NCBI RefSeq assembly: GCF_018617485.1
Contig: NZ_JACSKH010000001.1
Location: 1 to 64,000 of the forward strand
Length of the DNA: 64,000 bases
Direction of reading: 5' to 3'
DNA from: Exiguobacterium sp. s124
GTDB lineage: Bacteria; Bacillota; Bacilli; Exiguobacteriales; Exiguobacteriaceae
The notes below the pieces were generated by a model. It worked only from the letters and a program-made list of their open reading frames with translations. It was not told the origin of the DNA and searched no databases. Both the position numbers and the translations under genes were made by a program. Positions 7,002 through 15,711 of the stretch are shown one piece after another (positions within the stretch are counted from its first letter, which is position 1; each line of letters opens with the position of its first letter).

Positions 7002-8798
7002 ATGTGTGGAATTGTAGGAATGATTGGGAATACCGGAGCGAAGGAAGTCCTTCTCAAAGGTCTTGAAAAACTCGAGTACCGTGGTTATGACTCGGCAGGT
7101 CTTGCGTTGATGCATGAAAATGTCAACGTTCACAAAGAAGTCGGTCGCATCGCTGCGCTACGCGAAATCATCCCAGCAGAATTAGACGGCACGATTGGAA
7201 TCGGCCACACACGTTGGGCGACACACGGGGTACCGAGCGTACCGAACGCCCACCCGCACCAAAGTACGACAGGACGCTTCACGCTCGTCCACAATGGTGT
7301 AATTGAGAATGATGAACAGTTAAAAGCGACACTCGATGTCCCGTTCCTTTCAGAGACGGACACGGAAGTCATCGTACAGCTCATGGAGAAGCACTTCGTC
7401 GAGCTCGGTGATGTCGAGGCGGCGTTCCGCAAGACGCTCTCGGACCTCCACGGTTCATACGCGATCGCGATGATCGACTCAGAGGACAAAGAGCGCCTCT
7501 ATATCGGGAAGAACAAGTCACCACTCCTCGTCGGACTCGGTGACGGCACGTTCAACGTCGTCGCATCGGACGCAATGGCGATGCTCCAGGTGACAGACCA
7601 GTACCTCGAGCTCCACGACGGCGAGATCGTCATCCTCACACGTGAGTCGGCGACGATCAAGACGCTCGACGGTGAAGTGCTCGAGCGTGCACCGTACACG
7701 GCCGAGATCGATGCGTCAGACATCGAGAAAGGTACGTACGCGCACTACATGTTGAAGGAGATGGACGAGCAACCGGCCGTCATCCGCAACATCATCCAGC
7801 ACTACCAGAACGAGAACGGCGACATCGAACTCACGGAAGGCGTGCGCGAGCTCGTCTCAGAAGCGGACCGCGTCTATATCGTTGCGTGTGGAACAAGTTA
7901 CCACGCTGGTCTTGTTGGGAAACAATTGATCGAGCGCGTCGCAGGTGTACCGACTGAAGTACACGTCGCGTCAGAGTTCGGTTACAACATGCCACTTTTG
8001 ACAGAAAAGCCACTCTTCCTCTTCATCTCACAATCAGGTGAGACAGCGGACAGCCGTGCCGTGCTCGTTGAAGTGAAAAAGCTTGGCCATAAAGCGCTCA
8101 CGTTAACAAACGTAGCAGGATCGACATTGTCGCGTGAAGCGAACGAGACGATGCTCCTCCATGCCGGACCGGAGATCGCGGTTGCTTCGACGAAAGCGTA
8201 CACGGCTCAGATTGCCGTCCTCGCGATTCTCGCATACGACATCGCTCGTGCGAACGGGAAGAAACTTCCGTTTGATTTGATGCAAGAGCTCGCACTCGTT
8301 GCGACAACGATGGATTCGATCATGGCACAAAAAGAAATCTTTGAAGAGCTTGCTGATAAGTTCTTGAAAGAATCACGTAACGCGTTCTTCCTCGGACGTG
8401 GATTGGATTCATATGTTGGTCTTGAAGGCGCATTGAAGCTAAAAGAGATCTCATATATCCAAGCGGAAGGCTACCCAGGCGGGGAGCTCAAACACGGTCC
8501 GATCGCGTTGATCGAAGATGGGACACCGGTTATCACGCTCGTGTCTCAACCGAACACACACCTCAACATTCGCGGAAACATCAAAGAAGTTGTGGCGCGT
8601 GGTGCAGTAGCATGTACGATTTCAATGGAAGGAATGGAACACGAAAACGACGCATTCGTTCTTCCACGTGTTGAACCACTTCTCACGCCACTCGTGACGG
8701 TTCTTCCACTTCAACTCATCTCGTACTATGCGGCACTTGCCCGTGACTGTGATGTCGACAAGCCACGTAACTTGGCGAAGTCTGTAACGGTTGAATAA
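7002..8798 (+). CDS. glmS: Glutamine-fructose-6-phosphate aminotransferase (isomerizing) GlmS
   Basis: A 598-residue enzyme making glucosamine-6-phosphate from fructose-6-phosphate and glutamine, the first step of UDP-GlcNAc synthesis. The N-terminal class II glutaminase domain begins MCGIVG; Cys2 becomes the N-terminal nucleophile after Met removal, which is why ATG 7002 rather than an upstream in-frame TTG 6996 is the start. Two SIS isomerase domains follow (CGTSYHAG and SQSGETADS, then the second half), ending in the usual [19 protein letters not shown] lies eight bases upstream. Codons between about 7180 and 7870 are strikingly C-ending compared with the rest of the gene. Confidence 0.98.
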   Translation: MCGIVGMIGNTGAKEVLLKGLEKLEYRGYDSAGLALMHENVNVHKEVGRIAALREIIPAELDGTIGIGHTRWATHGVPSVPNAHPHQSTTGRFTLVHNGVIENDEQLKATLDVPFLSETDTEVIVQLMEKHFVELGDVEAAFRKTLSDLHGSYAIAMIDSEDKERLYIGKNKSPLLVGLGDGTFNVVASDAMAMLQVTDQYLELHDGEIVILTRESATIKTLDGEVLERAPYTAEIDASDIEKGTYAHYMLKEMDEQPAVIRNIIQHYQNENGDIELTEGVRELVSEADRVYIVACGTSYHAGLVGKQLIERVAGVPTEVHVASEFGYNMPLLTEKPLFLFISQSGETADSRAVLVEVKKLGHKALTLTNVAGSTLSREANETMLLHAGPEIAVASTKAYTAQIAVLAILAYDIARANGKKLPFDLMQELALVATTMDSIMAQKEIFEELADKFLKESRNAFFLGRGLDSYVGLEGALKLKEISYIQAEGYPGGELKHGPIALIEDGTPVITLVSQPNTHLNIRGNIKEVVARGAVACTISMEGMEHENDAFVLPRVEPLLTPLVTVLPLQLISYYAALARDCDVDKPRNLAKSVTVE

Positions 8799-8803
8799 TG
8801 TTT

Positions 8804-8837
8804 AAGACCAAAATCTTTCGGGATTTTGGTCTTTTTT
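8804..8837 (+). terminator. Terminator of glmS
   Basis: A long stem AAGACCAAAATC/GATTTTGGTCTT with a TTTCG loop and a T run, five bases after the glmS stop. Confidence 0.9.
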
Positions 8838-8937
8838 GTTGCAACGCGTTAACAAATCATCGGAATGCTCTCAAAAACGTCTGTCCATTCTTAGGAATGG
8901 GTACACTCAACGTGAGTATGAATAAAGGAGAGATTCG

Positions 8938-9501
8938 ATGAAACAGAAAAAATGGATGACGGGTTTAGGTGTCATCGTACTTGCTACATCGTTAGCCGCA
9001 TGTGGGGATACGGCAGATGATCCATCGATGGAGATGTCAGAAGAACAAAGCATGGACCATTCGGCAATGGATCACTCGGGATCTGGAGAAGTACCAGAAG
9101 GTTTGATGGAAGCAAGTGATCCGACGTATCCAGTCGGGTCAACCGCGATGATGACAGCGGATCACATGCCAGGGATGGAAGGTGTGGAGGCCACGATTGT
9201 CGGTGCGTATGATACAACCGTCTACGCAGTCAGTTATACACCGACAACAGGCGGTAATCCTGTAGAGAATCACAAATGGGTGATTCATGAAGAACTTGAG
9301 AATCCGGGTGACGCACCGTTGGCAGAAGACGAAAAAGTCGTATTGACAGCTGACCATATGGATGGGATGAACGGAGCGGAAGCGACAATCGATACGGCCA
9401 TCGATGCGACCGTTTATATGGTTGATTACACGACGGAAGATGGAGAAGAGGTCACAAACCATAAATGGGTGACCGAGAGTGAACTAGAAGCGATGAAATA
9501 A
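8938..9501 (+). CDS. DUF1541 (YdhK-family) lipoprotein
   Basis: A 187-residue secreted lipoprotein. The signal peptide ends in the lipobox LAAC with Cys22 as the lipidated residue. A Met/His-rich linker (SMDHSAMDHS) is followed by two tandem DUF1541 repeats of about 65 residues, each with a TADHM-GM-GxEATI start and a VxNHKWV end. YdhK-type proteins are often found with copper resistance genes, and the Met/His linker would suit a metal-binding role, but no copper gene is adjacent, so function is inferred only. AAAGGAGAG precedes the ATG. It is monocistronic with its own terminator. Confidence 0.85.
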   Translation: MKQKKWMTGLGVIVLATSLAACGDTADDPSMEMSEEQSMDHSAMDHSGSGEVPEGLMEASDPTYPVGSTAMMTADHMPGMEGVEATIVGAYDTTVYAVSYTPTTGGNPVENHKWVIHEELENPGDAPLAEDEKVVLTADHMDGMNGAEATIDTAIDATVYMVDYTTEDGEEVTNHKWVTESELEAMK

Positions 9502-9507
9502 GTGAAG

Positions 9508-9541
9508 TAGACCTCAAGAGATACTTGGGGTCTATTTTTTT
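9508..9541 (+). terminator. Terminator of the DUF1541 lipoprotein gene
   Basis: An 11-bp stem TAGACCTCAAG/CTTGGGGTCTA (9508-9518 with 9524-9534), one G-U pair, followed by seven T. Confidence 0.88.
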
Positions 9542-9615
9542 CGATAAATATTTATTGATAAACGATAAAAAACGACGTATGATGTAGAAAATGAAATGAT
9601 TGGGGTGTGTGACAA

Positions 9616-10095
9616 GTGAAACGAGAAACCGTCTTTTTAAAACTATCGGTGATTGTCTTAGCCCTCCCGATTCTTGCGGCATGTATCTTTTTATTGCCAT
9701 TTCTTTGGCGAGAAGCGACAGAGAGTGGGGGATGGATTGCGAATTCGATGCGTCCGATTATTGGGGGTATGTATGTTGCGGCAATCCCTTACTTCATAGC
9801 GTTATTCAAAACGTTCAACTTATTGGGGTTGATTGACCGGAATGAGGCATTCTCTTATCGCGCGGTGAAGTCACTTCGCGTCATCAAATATTGTGCCCTT
9901 GTCATCACAATCATCTATATAGCGACGCTTCCATTCTTCTATTGGTTTGCCGAACGTGACGACTCCCCAGGATTTTTGGTCATCGGATTCGTGTTGGTGT
10001 TCGCCGCATTTGTCATTGCCGTCTTTGCTGAGCTGTTACAGAAATTATTGAAGCGGGCCATCGACATGAAGCAAGAAATTGATTTGACGGTCTGA
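9616..10095 (+). CDS. DUF2975 membrane protein (YoaS-like)
   Basis: A 159-residue protein with four predicted membrane helices (about 8-28, 48-66, 91-111 and 120-142) and a charged cytoplasmic tail. It fits the DUF2975 family. These genes are very often followed by a small Cro/C1-type regulator, exactly as here. No biochemical role is established for the family. It starts at GTG 9616 with a modest TGGGGTG site upstream. The regulator gene begins 10 bases after its stop, so the two form an operon. Confidence 0.75.
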   Translation: MKRETVFLKLSVIVLALPILAACIFLLPFLWREATESGGWIANSMRPIIGGMYVAAIPYFIALFKTFNLLGLIDRNEAFSYRAVKSLRVIKYCALVITIIYIATLPFFYWFAERDDSPGFLVIGFVLVFAAFVIAVFAELLQKLLKRAIDMKQEIDLTV

Positions 10096-10105
10096 GGTGA
10101 GAGAG

Positions 10106-10324
10106 ATGACAATCATTGTGAATTTAGACGTGATGTTGGCGAAACGAAAAATGAGCGTGACGGAGCTGTCGGAACGGGTCGGGATCACCATGGCAAACTT
10201 GTCGATTTTGAAGAATGGCAAAGCGAAAGCGATTCGTTTCTCGACACTCGAAGCGATTTGTGAAGCACTCGACTGTCAGCCTGGGGACATATTAGAATAT
10301 CGAGCGGATGAACGAGCAGAGTGA
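10106..10324 (+). CDS. Small XRE-type HTH regulator (YozG-like)
   Basis: A 72-residue protein that is almost entirely one Cro/C1-type helix-turn-helix domain (MSVTELSERVGITMANLSILKNG), with the ALDCQPGDILEY ending typical of YozG. ATG 10106 was chosen because GAGGTG sits six bases upstream; GTG 10097 overlaps that site. It pairs with the upstream DUF2975 gene and probably autoregulates the pair. Such duos resemble small regulatory cassettes, but no toxin-antitoxin role is shown. Confidence 0.82.
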   Translation: MTIIVNLDVMLAKRKMSVTELSERVGITMANLSILKNGKAKAIRFSTLEAICEALDCQPGDILEYRADERAE

Positions 10325-10339
10325 ACCCTCTGCTTTTTT
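10315..10339 (+). terminator. Terminator of the DUF2975-XRE pair
   Basis: The stem AGCAGAG/CTCTGCT (10315-10321 with 10328-10334) with a T tail overlaps the last codons and stop of the XRE gene. Confidence 0.8.
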
Positions 10340-10409
10340 CATGAATTTGAAACGTATTCCATCCATGTTGCGTATATAAGGTAAATCATTCAAGGGGAGA
10401 TTAGAAAAT

Positions 10410-11096
10410 ATGGTTCAAACATGGATAGAACGGACGCACGAAGCAATCAATGGGAAGCGGGGTCGACTGTTAGCCTGGTCGCTTCTCTGTGCCGTGATCT
10501 TAGAGTTTAGCGCATTGCTCGACCCGACATTGTATGGGGCGAAAGCCGATTCGTTTCAGGCGATTGTATTCCTTTTAGGTACAATCGTCGTATCCTTCAT
10601 GCTATATCCCATCATCATCGGTTATCACTGGGTCATCCTTTCGATTATTCGTGGACAAGACGCGCAGTTTCGCGATGTGTTTCGACCGATGAAAGAACGA
10701 TTTGGTAAGCATGTGACGGCTGTCATCCTACTAGCCATCTTCCAGACGTTATGGACACTATTGTTCATTGTTCCGGGAATCATGAAGTTTTTCTCCTACG
10801 CGTTCACGTACTTTATTTTGCTAGATGAGCCAGAGCTATCAGTAAGAGAATCAATCACGAAGTCACGCGCGTTGATGCATGGTCAGAAGTGGGAGGCATT
10901 CAAACTGATTTTGCCGTTCGTTCCGATTTATTTGATTGGCTTCACGTTATTTATGGTCGTGAATTCGGTTTTACTTGCCGCATTCTCCTTATCAATCGCG
11001 ACGATTCTCATTCGCCCATTCGTCGTGGCACGTTTCGCTGTCATGTATGAAGACTCGCGTCGGACGTACGACGAACAATGGAAGAAACCAGCCTGA
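10410..11096 (+). CDS. DUF975 family membrane protein
   Basis: A 228-residue membrane protein with about five to six hydrophobic helices. The diagnostic DUF975 block is present: the helix PGIMKFFSYAFTYFILLDEP is followed by SVRESITKSRALMHGQKWEAFKL. The family function is unknown. A GGGGAG ribosome site lies upstream of ATG 10410. It is a single-gene unit followed by the oxidoreductase 69 bases later. Confidence 0.8.
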   Translation: MVQTWIERTHEAINGKRGRLLAWSLLCAVILEFSALLDPTLYGAKADSFQAIVFLLGTIVVSFMLYPIIIGYHWVILSIIRGQDAQFRDVFRPMKERFGKHVTAVILLAIFQTLWTLLFIVPGIMKFFSYAFTYFILLDEPELSVRESITKSRALMHGQKWEAFKLILPFVPIYLIGFTLFMVVNSVLLAAFSLSIATILIRPFVVARFAVMYEDSRRTYDEQWKKPA

Positions 11097-11165
11097 AGCA
11101 TATCGAATAGAGGTTGAAAGGAAAGGGCATGCTACAATCTTCATGAAGAGAAAGGGGAATGCTGA

Positions 11166-12122
11166 ATGAAGATTGGAATCATTGGGGCTGGTCTGAGCGG
11201 AATTATCGCAGCGCGTGAACTCGTACGTCGAGGTCATACCGTTGAATTGATCGAAAAGAGCCAAAGCGTCGGGGGACGTTTGGCGACACGTCGAATCGGT
11301 GACGGACAAGCAGATCACGGGGCCGTCTATTTCACTGTACGTGGGGAAGCGCTCGAACGAGAGGTACAGTCATGGATGAGTGCGGACTGGGTGCGTGTCT
11401 GGTATGCCGATCCTTATCCGCGATATGTTGCGACAGATGGGATGAACGGACTCGCCAAACATCTTGCTGAAGGGTTGACTGTCCATTTGAATGAATATGT
11501 GGAACACGTCCGCATGGAGAAGGATGGCGCCGTTATCGTGAAGACGGACGTGACAGAACGTTCATACGAAAGAATCGTCATGACGGTACCGCTTCCGCAA
11601 TCATTCGAACGACTCGGAAGTTTGGTTGACCAGATCGAACACTCACTCCGGCGTCTCGTGTATGCGCCGACGTTCGTCGGTCTCTTTGAATGCACAGGTG
11701 ATGTACAGATTGGGGCAGATGGGATTCTCGATCAAGACCTGACGCCAGGCGTATTGAAAGTAATCAATAATCGCCAAAAAGGAATCTCTGCGACCTCACT
11801 CATCAGCGTCTATATGGAAGAGACGTGGAGTGAGGAGTGGTATGAGCGACCGGAAGCGGAGACGCTTGCAGAGATTGAGCGGTTAGTGCGTGAGGAAGTC
11901 GGAGACCTCAGCATCGAATCACGGCAGTTGAAACGGTGGCGCTATGCGCAAGCGAAAGACGTGTGGCATGAACCGTTTTACCAGGTAAGCCACCATCCCA
12001 TCTATTTGGCCGGCGATATTTTTCTTGAAGCGGATGATCCATCCGGACGTACACGATTTGAGAGTGCCTATTTGTCTGGATTACGTGTGGCAGAAGCCAT
12101 TGAAAAGAATATAGGTCGATGA
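11166..12122 (+). CDS. FAD/NAD(P)-binding amine-oxidase-like protein (renalase-like)
   Basis: A 318-residue flavoprotein. The N terminus has the Rossmann dinucleotide fold GIIGAGLSGIIAARELVRRGH followed by the second FAD motif GGRLATRR (about residues 35-44). Near the C terminus YLAGDIFLE-DPSGRTRFE-A corresponds to the family's FAD-binding end. The pattern matches predicted NAD/FAD-dependent oxidoreductases of the renalase-like group (COG3380). The substrate is not known. AAAGGGGAATGC precedes ATG 11166. The terminator hairpin starts inside its last codons. Confidence 0.8.
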   Translation: MKIGIIGAGLSGIIAARELVRRGHTVELIEKSQSVGGRLATRRIGDGQADHGAVYFTVRGEALEREVQSWMSADWVRVWYADPYPRYVATDGMNGLAKHLAEGLTVHLNEYVEHVRMEKDGAVIVKTDVTERSYERIVMTVPLPQSFERLGSLVDQIEHSLRRLVYAPTFVGLFECTGDVQIGADGILDQDLTPGVLKVINNRQKGISATSLISVYMEETWSEEWYERPEAETLAEIERLVREEVGDLSIESRQLKRWRYAQAKDVWHEPFYQVSHHPIYLAGDIFLEADDPSGRTRFESAYLSGLRVAEAIEKNIGR

Positions 12123-12146
12123 GGACACTCCTTATCGATCTTTTTA
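12114..12146 (+). terminator. Terminator of the renalase-like gene
   Basis: An 11-bp stem GGTCGATGAGG/CCTTATCGATC (two G-U pairs) with loop ACACT and five T. It overlaps the stop codon and immediately precedes the -35 of the next operon. Confidence 0.75.
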
Positions 12147-12147
12147 T

Positions 12148-12176
12148 TTGACGTTATTTAGTTTAGGGCATAAACT
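12148..12176 (+). promoter_or_regulatory. Predicted SigA promoter of the MarR-MMPL operon
   Basis: TTGACG (12148-12153), a 17-base spacer and TAAACT (12171-12176). The -10 lies inside the first MarR operator-like palindrome, so a bound repressor would block polymerase. Confidence 0.65.
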
Positions 12177-12177
12177 A
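12159..12177 (+). promoter_or_regulatory. Operator-like palindrome 1 for the MarR regulator
   Basis: TAGTTTAGGGCATAAACTA, an inverted repeat with TAGTTTA/TAAACTA arms, covers the end of the spacer and the -10 hexamer. A second near-identical copy follows 27 bases downstream. Confidence 0.8.
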
Positions 12178-12185
12178 TAACCATC

Positions 12186-12204
12186 TAGTTTAGGGGGTAA
12201 ACTA
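12186..12204 (+). promoter_or_regulatory. Operator-like palindrome 2 for the MarR regulator
   Basis: TAGTTTAGGGGGTAAACTA has the same arms as palindrome 1. Its centre AGGGGG is also the Shine-Dalgarno sequence of the marR gene, so one sequence serves both roles. Confidence 0.8.
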
Positions 12205-12207
12205 AAA

Positions 12208-12651
12208 ATGAAAGCATTGATGCGTGAAGCGGTGCAGTTGTTTGAAGAAGTGATGTTCCATGGGACGGAACATGTCATCGAAGCGATGGAAGGGGACGTA
12301 TGGCGCGAGTATTCGCGCGAACAGCTCCAACTATTGAAGTTACTCGATCAATTTGGGCCCACTCCTGCTGGGCAACTTGCGCAAAAACAAGGCGTCCACA
12401 AAAGCGCGGTCTCGAATCGCCTGAAAAAGTTGGTCGAAAAAGGACTTGTCACGAGTCGGCGAGGACAAGACCAACGCGAACGATTGATTGAATTGACCCC
12501 GGAAGGAAAGCGGCTCGTCGAAGAAGTGGACGGTGCCGTCTATCGATATGTGGAATCTCTCATCGATGGAGAAGTAGACGAAATTGAAATTGAGCAGTTT
12601 GTTCGGACGTTCCGAAAAATAAAACAATTGCTCCGAATTGGGGAGGAATAA
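12208..12651 (+). CDS. MarR-family transcriptional regulator
   Basis: A 147-residue winged-helix protein. The DNA-recognition region is PTPAGQLAQKQGVHKSAVSNRLKKLVEKGLV (about 52-82), followed by a beta wing with RRGQDQRERLIELT, the standard MarR layout. Two palindromic operators lie directly upstream, implying autorepression, and the MMPL transporter starts three bases after its stop. MarR repressors next to exporters usually respond to the exported compound. The inducer here is unknown. Confidence 0.92.
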   Translation: MKALMREAVQLFEEVMFHGTEHVIEAMEGDVWREYSREQLQLLKLLDQFGPTPAGQLAQKQGVHKSAVSNRLKKLVEKGLVTSRRGQDQRERLIELTPEGKRLVEEVDGAVYRYVESLIDGEVDEIEIEQFVRTFRKIKQLLRIGEE

Positions 12652-12654
12652 CAC

Positions 12655-15309
12655 GTGCATAAAATCATTCAATGGCGTTGGGGCATCTTCATTTCCCTCA
12701 TCGTATTGACGGCAGCCCTGTTTGTCGCGGCGCCGAACTTAACGAAGCAAGCAGAAGAAGCAGGTAGTTTCCAACTTGCAGACGATATGGACTCACAGCG
12801 GGCACAAGCGATTTTAGATGAAGCCGGGAAGAGTGACAAAACCATTTCCCTCGTCTACGAGTTCGAGTCGATTGGCGAAGCAGAGCGAACCGATGTCGCT
12901 CGTGTCATCGAAGAGCTTAGACAGAGTGAAACGGTCGTGACCGATGTTCTCGATCCGTTTGAAAGTGAGGAGACAGAGGCTCAGCTCGTCTCAGAAGACG
13001 GACAGATTGTCCTCGTTCCGATCACGGTCGAAGGTACGACAGAAGAAATCAATGCGTTTGCCGATGACGTGCGGGAAAATGTGCTTCCTCAGGACGAAAC
13101 GGTATATATCACAGGGGAAGAAATCATTAACAATGATGTGAACTTGAGTGCCCAAGAAGGATTGAAAAAGACGGAGATTATCACGGTCGTGTTGATCTTT
13201 GGGTTACTACTCCTCGTGTTCCGTTCAATTGTGACCCCATTCATCCCGCTCATTGCGGTCGGGTTTACGTATTTATTGAGTCAATCGTTCGTCGCGTTCT
13301 TCGTGGATTGGTTCGGATTCCCCGTATCGAATTATACACAAATATTCCTCGTGGCCATCTTGTTTGGGATTGGGACAGACTACTGTATCCTGCTTCTTAG
13401 CCGATATAAAGAAGAGCTGAGCGCGGGGCATTCGATTGAAGACGCAATCGTCAATACGTACAAGACGGCAGGACGGACGGTCCTCATCAGTGGGCTCGCC
13501 GTCTTCGTCGGATTTGCTGCCATCGGATTTGCTGACTTCCCGATCTTTAAATCGGCGGTCGCTGTCGCGGTCGGGATTGCGGTGTTGCTGTTGATTCTCT
13601 TCACAGTCGTTCCGTTCTTTATGGCGACACTCAAACAACGGCTGTTTTGGCCATCGAAAAAAGCGGGCGAGCATCATGACAGCAAGCTTTGGGCTGGATT
13701 GAGCCGATTGTCGGTTAATCGTCCGTTCGTCTCGATTTTAGTCGTCGGATTGATTACGGTGCCTGTCTTATTCACATATGACGATGCCCGTTCGTTCAAT
13801 ACGGTCGATGAGATTGGAGACGGGTACGATTCGGTACGTGGACTGAATTTGATTTCTGAAGGGTTCGGTCAAGGGGAATCCCTTCCGGTACAAGTCATTT
13901 TGAAACAAGATCAAGCCATTACAGAATCAGAAGTTCCATACATTGAAATGTTCGCAAGCGAGCTTGAAAAAGTAGATGGGGTGAGCGGGGTGCGTGCCCT
14001 CACACGTCCGACTGGCGAAGTCATCGATGATTTCTATGTAGACACGCAGCTCGGCGAACTCAGTGAAGGCTTGTCTGAAGCACAGACGGGTCTCGGTGAT
14101 GTACAGGCCGGATTAGACGAAATCGAGCAGGGTCTGAACGCGGTCGTTGGACAGTTGCCAAGCGGTTCAACCAATGCCGGGGCACCGCTTGCAGAAGCAG
14201 CAGCGGGGCTAAATCAGTTAAATGGTCAACTTGGTTTGATTGGACAAGGATTGACAGCGACTCAAAACATTCCAGCTGCCGTCGGACAACTCGGTCAAGT
14301 ATCGGCGGGTCTTACACAAATCGAATCGGGCATCAATGAAGCGGCGTCCGCATTAAATGCACAAGGTTCTCAAGTCGGTGAACTTGGTAACGGGTTATCA
14401 CAACTCGCGACAGGTGTAGGTGAAGCGAACGATGGGCTAGGGCAAATCGAGTCCGGTCTTGGCGAGGCGGTTTCGTTCTTACAACAGCTGAGTGAAGCAG
14501 ATTCACTTCGTGAGACGGGTGTCTATCTTCCGGAGGGGACGCTCACGTCAGATGCGTTCTCACCTGCCGTCGAACGCTACGTCTTTGATGAAGAGACAGC
14601 GACTCAGCTCGAAGTCGTACTCGAGATGGATCCTTATTCACCAGAAGCGATTGATGTCGTCGAGACAATTAAAGAGACGATGGATCGTGCTGTCACGGGG
14701 ACGCCGTATGCAGATGCGACCATCGGGTATGCGGGTATCTCAAGCATCAACAGCGATTTGAATGAGACGTCAACGAACGATTTCAATCGAACGGTAGCCA
14801 TCATGCTCGTGACGTTATTCATCGTCTTGACGGCATTGTTCCGCTCGATGATCATGCCACTTTATATGATTGCTTCGCTTCTCTTGACGTATTATACGTC
14901 GGCGGCGATTACGGAGCTGATTTTTGTAGAAGGACTTGGCTATGACGGAATTAGCTGGGCCGTTCCGTTCTTTGGATTTGTCATGTTGATCGCTCTTGGG
15001 ATCGACTATTCGATTTTCCTTTTAGATCGATTCCGAGAAGAAACAATCAATGGGAAGACGGTACGTGATGCACTCATCTATTCGATGATGAAGATGGGTA
15101 CCGTGATTATGACCGCCGCGGTCATCCTCGCCGGGACGTTCGGCGCCATGATTCCATCAGGCGTGCTCAGTCTCGTCCAGATTGCGACGATTGTCATCAC
15201 TGGTTTACTATTGTACGGATTGATTGTGTTACCACTCTTGATTCCAGCCATTACGATTTCATTTGGCGATGGTGTCTGGTGGCCATTCCGACAAAAGAAA
15301 AAGTCTTAA
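12655..15309 (+). CDS. MMPL/RND-family transporter
   Basis: An 884-residue membrane exporter built from two MMPL halves. Each half has one helix, a large extracellular loop and then five helices, and each carries the GTDYCILLLSRYKEE / GIDYSIFLLDRFREE motif of the RND/MMPL superfamily. The second extracellular loop (about residues 460-620) holds a long Gly/Gln-rich series of pseudo-repeats spaced by G-L pairs, predicted to form a helical or coiled-coil rod as in YdgH-type proteins. The start is GTG 12655 behind GGGGAGGA, coupled to the marR gene. Likely role: export of lipids or amphipathic toxins under MarR control. Confidence 0.9.
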   Translation: MHKIIQWRWGIFISLIVLTAALFVAAPNLTKQAEEAGSFQLADDMDSQRAQAILDEAGKSDKTISLVYEFESIGEAERTDVARVIEELRQSETVVTDVLDPFESEETEAQLVSEDGQIVLVPITVEGTTEEINAFADDVRENVLPQDETVYITGEEIINNDVNLSAQEGLKKTEIITVVLIFGLLLLVFRSIVTPFIPLIAVGFTYLLSQSFVAFFVDWFGFPVSNYTQIFLVAILFGIGTDYCILLLSRYKEELSAGHSIEDAIVNTYKTAGRTVLISGLAVFVGFAAIGFADFPIFKSAVAVAVGIAVLLLILFTVVPFFMATLKQRLFWPSKKAGEHHDSKLWAGLSRLSVNRPFVSILVVGLITVPVLFTYDDARSFNTVDEIGDGYDSVRGLNLISEGFGQGESLPVQVILKQDQAITESEVPYIEMFASELEKVDGVSGVRALTRPTGEVIDDFYVDTQLGELSEGLSEAQTGLGDVQAGLDEIEQGLNAVVGQLPSGSTNAGAPLAEAAAGLNQLNGQLGLIGQGLTATQNIPAAVGQLGQVSAGLTQIESGINEAASALNAQGSQVGELGNGLSQLATGVGEANDGLGQIESGLGEAVSFLQQLSEADSLRETGVYLPEGTLTSDAFSPAVERYVFDEETATQLEVVLEMDPYSPEAIDVVETIKETMDRAVTGTPYADATIGYAGISSINSDLNETSTNDFNRTVAIMLVTLFIVLTALFRSMIMPLYMIASLLLTYYTSAAITELIFVEGLGYDGISWAVPFFGFVMLIALGIDYSIFLLDRFREETINGKTVRDALIYSMMKMGTVIMTAAVILAGTFGAMIPSGVLSLVQIATIVITGLLLYGLIVLPLLIPAITISFGDGVWWPFRQKKKS

Positions 15310-15315
15310 GTAGAA

Positions 15316-15349
15316 GCGGATGTCTCGTATAATGAGATATCCGTTTTTT
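15316..15349 (+). terminator. Terminator of the MarR-MMPL operon
   Basis: The stem CGGATGTCTC/GAGATATCCG (15317-15326 with 15334-15343) with a seven-base loop and six T. Confidence 0.85.
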
Positions 15350-15412
15350 GGGATAGAATGTGGTGGATTCGGGAACAGAAAGGCAGGTCGATCATCTAAG
15401 GAGGAATACTGT

Positions 15413-15697
15413 ATGGAAATCGTCATTACTGCAATCTTGAAAGCCCATCCCGGAAAAGAAGAGGCGTTACGTGATGCGTTGCATCGTGTGATTCCACCAT
15501 CGAGAGCTGAAGAGGGATGTCTCGCTTACGTTCTTCACGAAGCAATCGATGCACCGGGAACGTTTGTTTTTTATGAGAAGTATAAAGACGAAGAGGCGCT
15601 CGATCACCACATCCATTCGTCGCACTATCAGGCATATCGTGATGAGGCCGGGGAGCTTCTTGCTGAGCGTGATGTCTATCGTTTGCATGAAGTCTGA
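15413..15697 (+). CDS. Antibiotic biosynthesis monooxygenase (ABM) domain protein, quinol monooxygenase-like
   Basis: A 94-residue single-domain protein of the dimeric alpha/beta-barrel fold. ITAILKAHPGKEEALRDAL, EEGCLAYVLHEA and FVFYEKYKDEEALDHHIHSSHY are typical of the YgiN/ABM family, whose members oxidise quinols or act without cofactor. ATG 15413 was chosen because TAAGGAGGA lies just upstream; longer in-frame extensions run into the terminator. It is followed 14 bases later by a PhnB-like gene. Confidence 0.85.
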   Translation: MEIVITAILKAHPGKEEALRDALHRVIPPSRAEEGCLAYVLHEAIDAPGTFVFYEKYKDEEALDHHIHSSHYQAYRDEAGELLAERDVYRLHEV

Positions 15698-15711
15698 AAG
15701 GAGACTTTCTC

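Noticed and set aside
9616-10324. DUF2975-HTH pair as a toxin-antitoxin module
   Set aside because: The order and sizes do not match a known TA family and the membrane protein is large with four helices, so a TA label is not supported.
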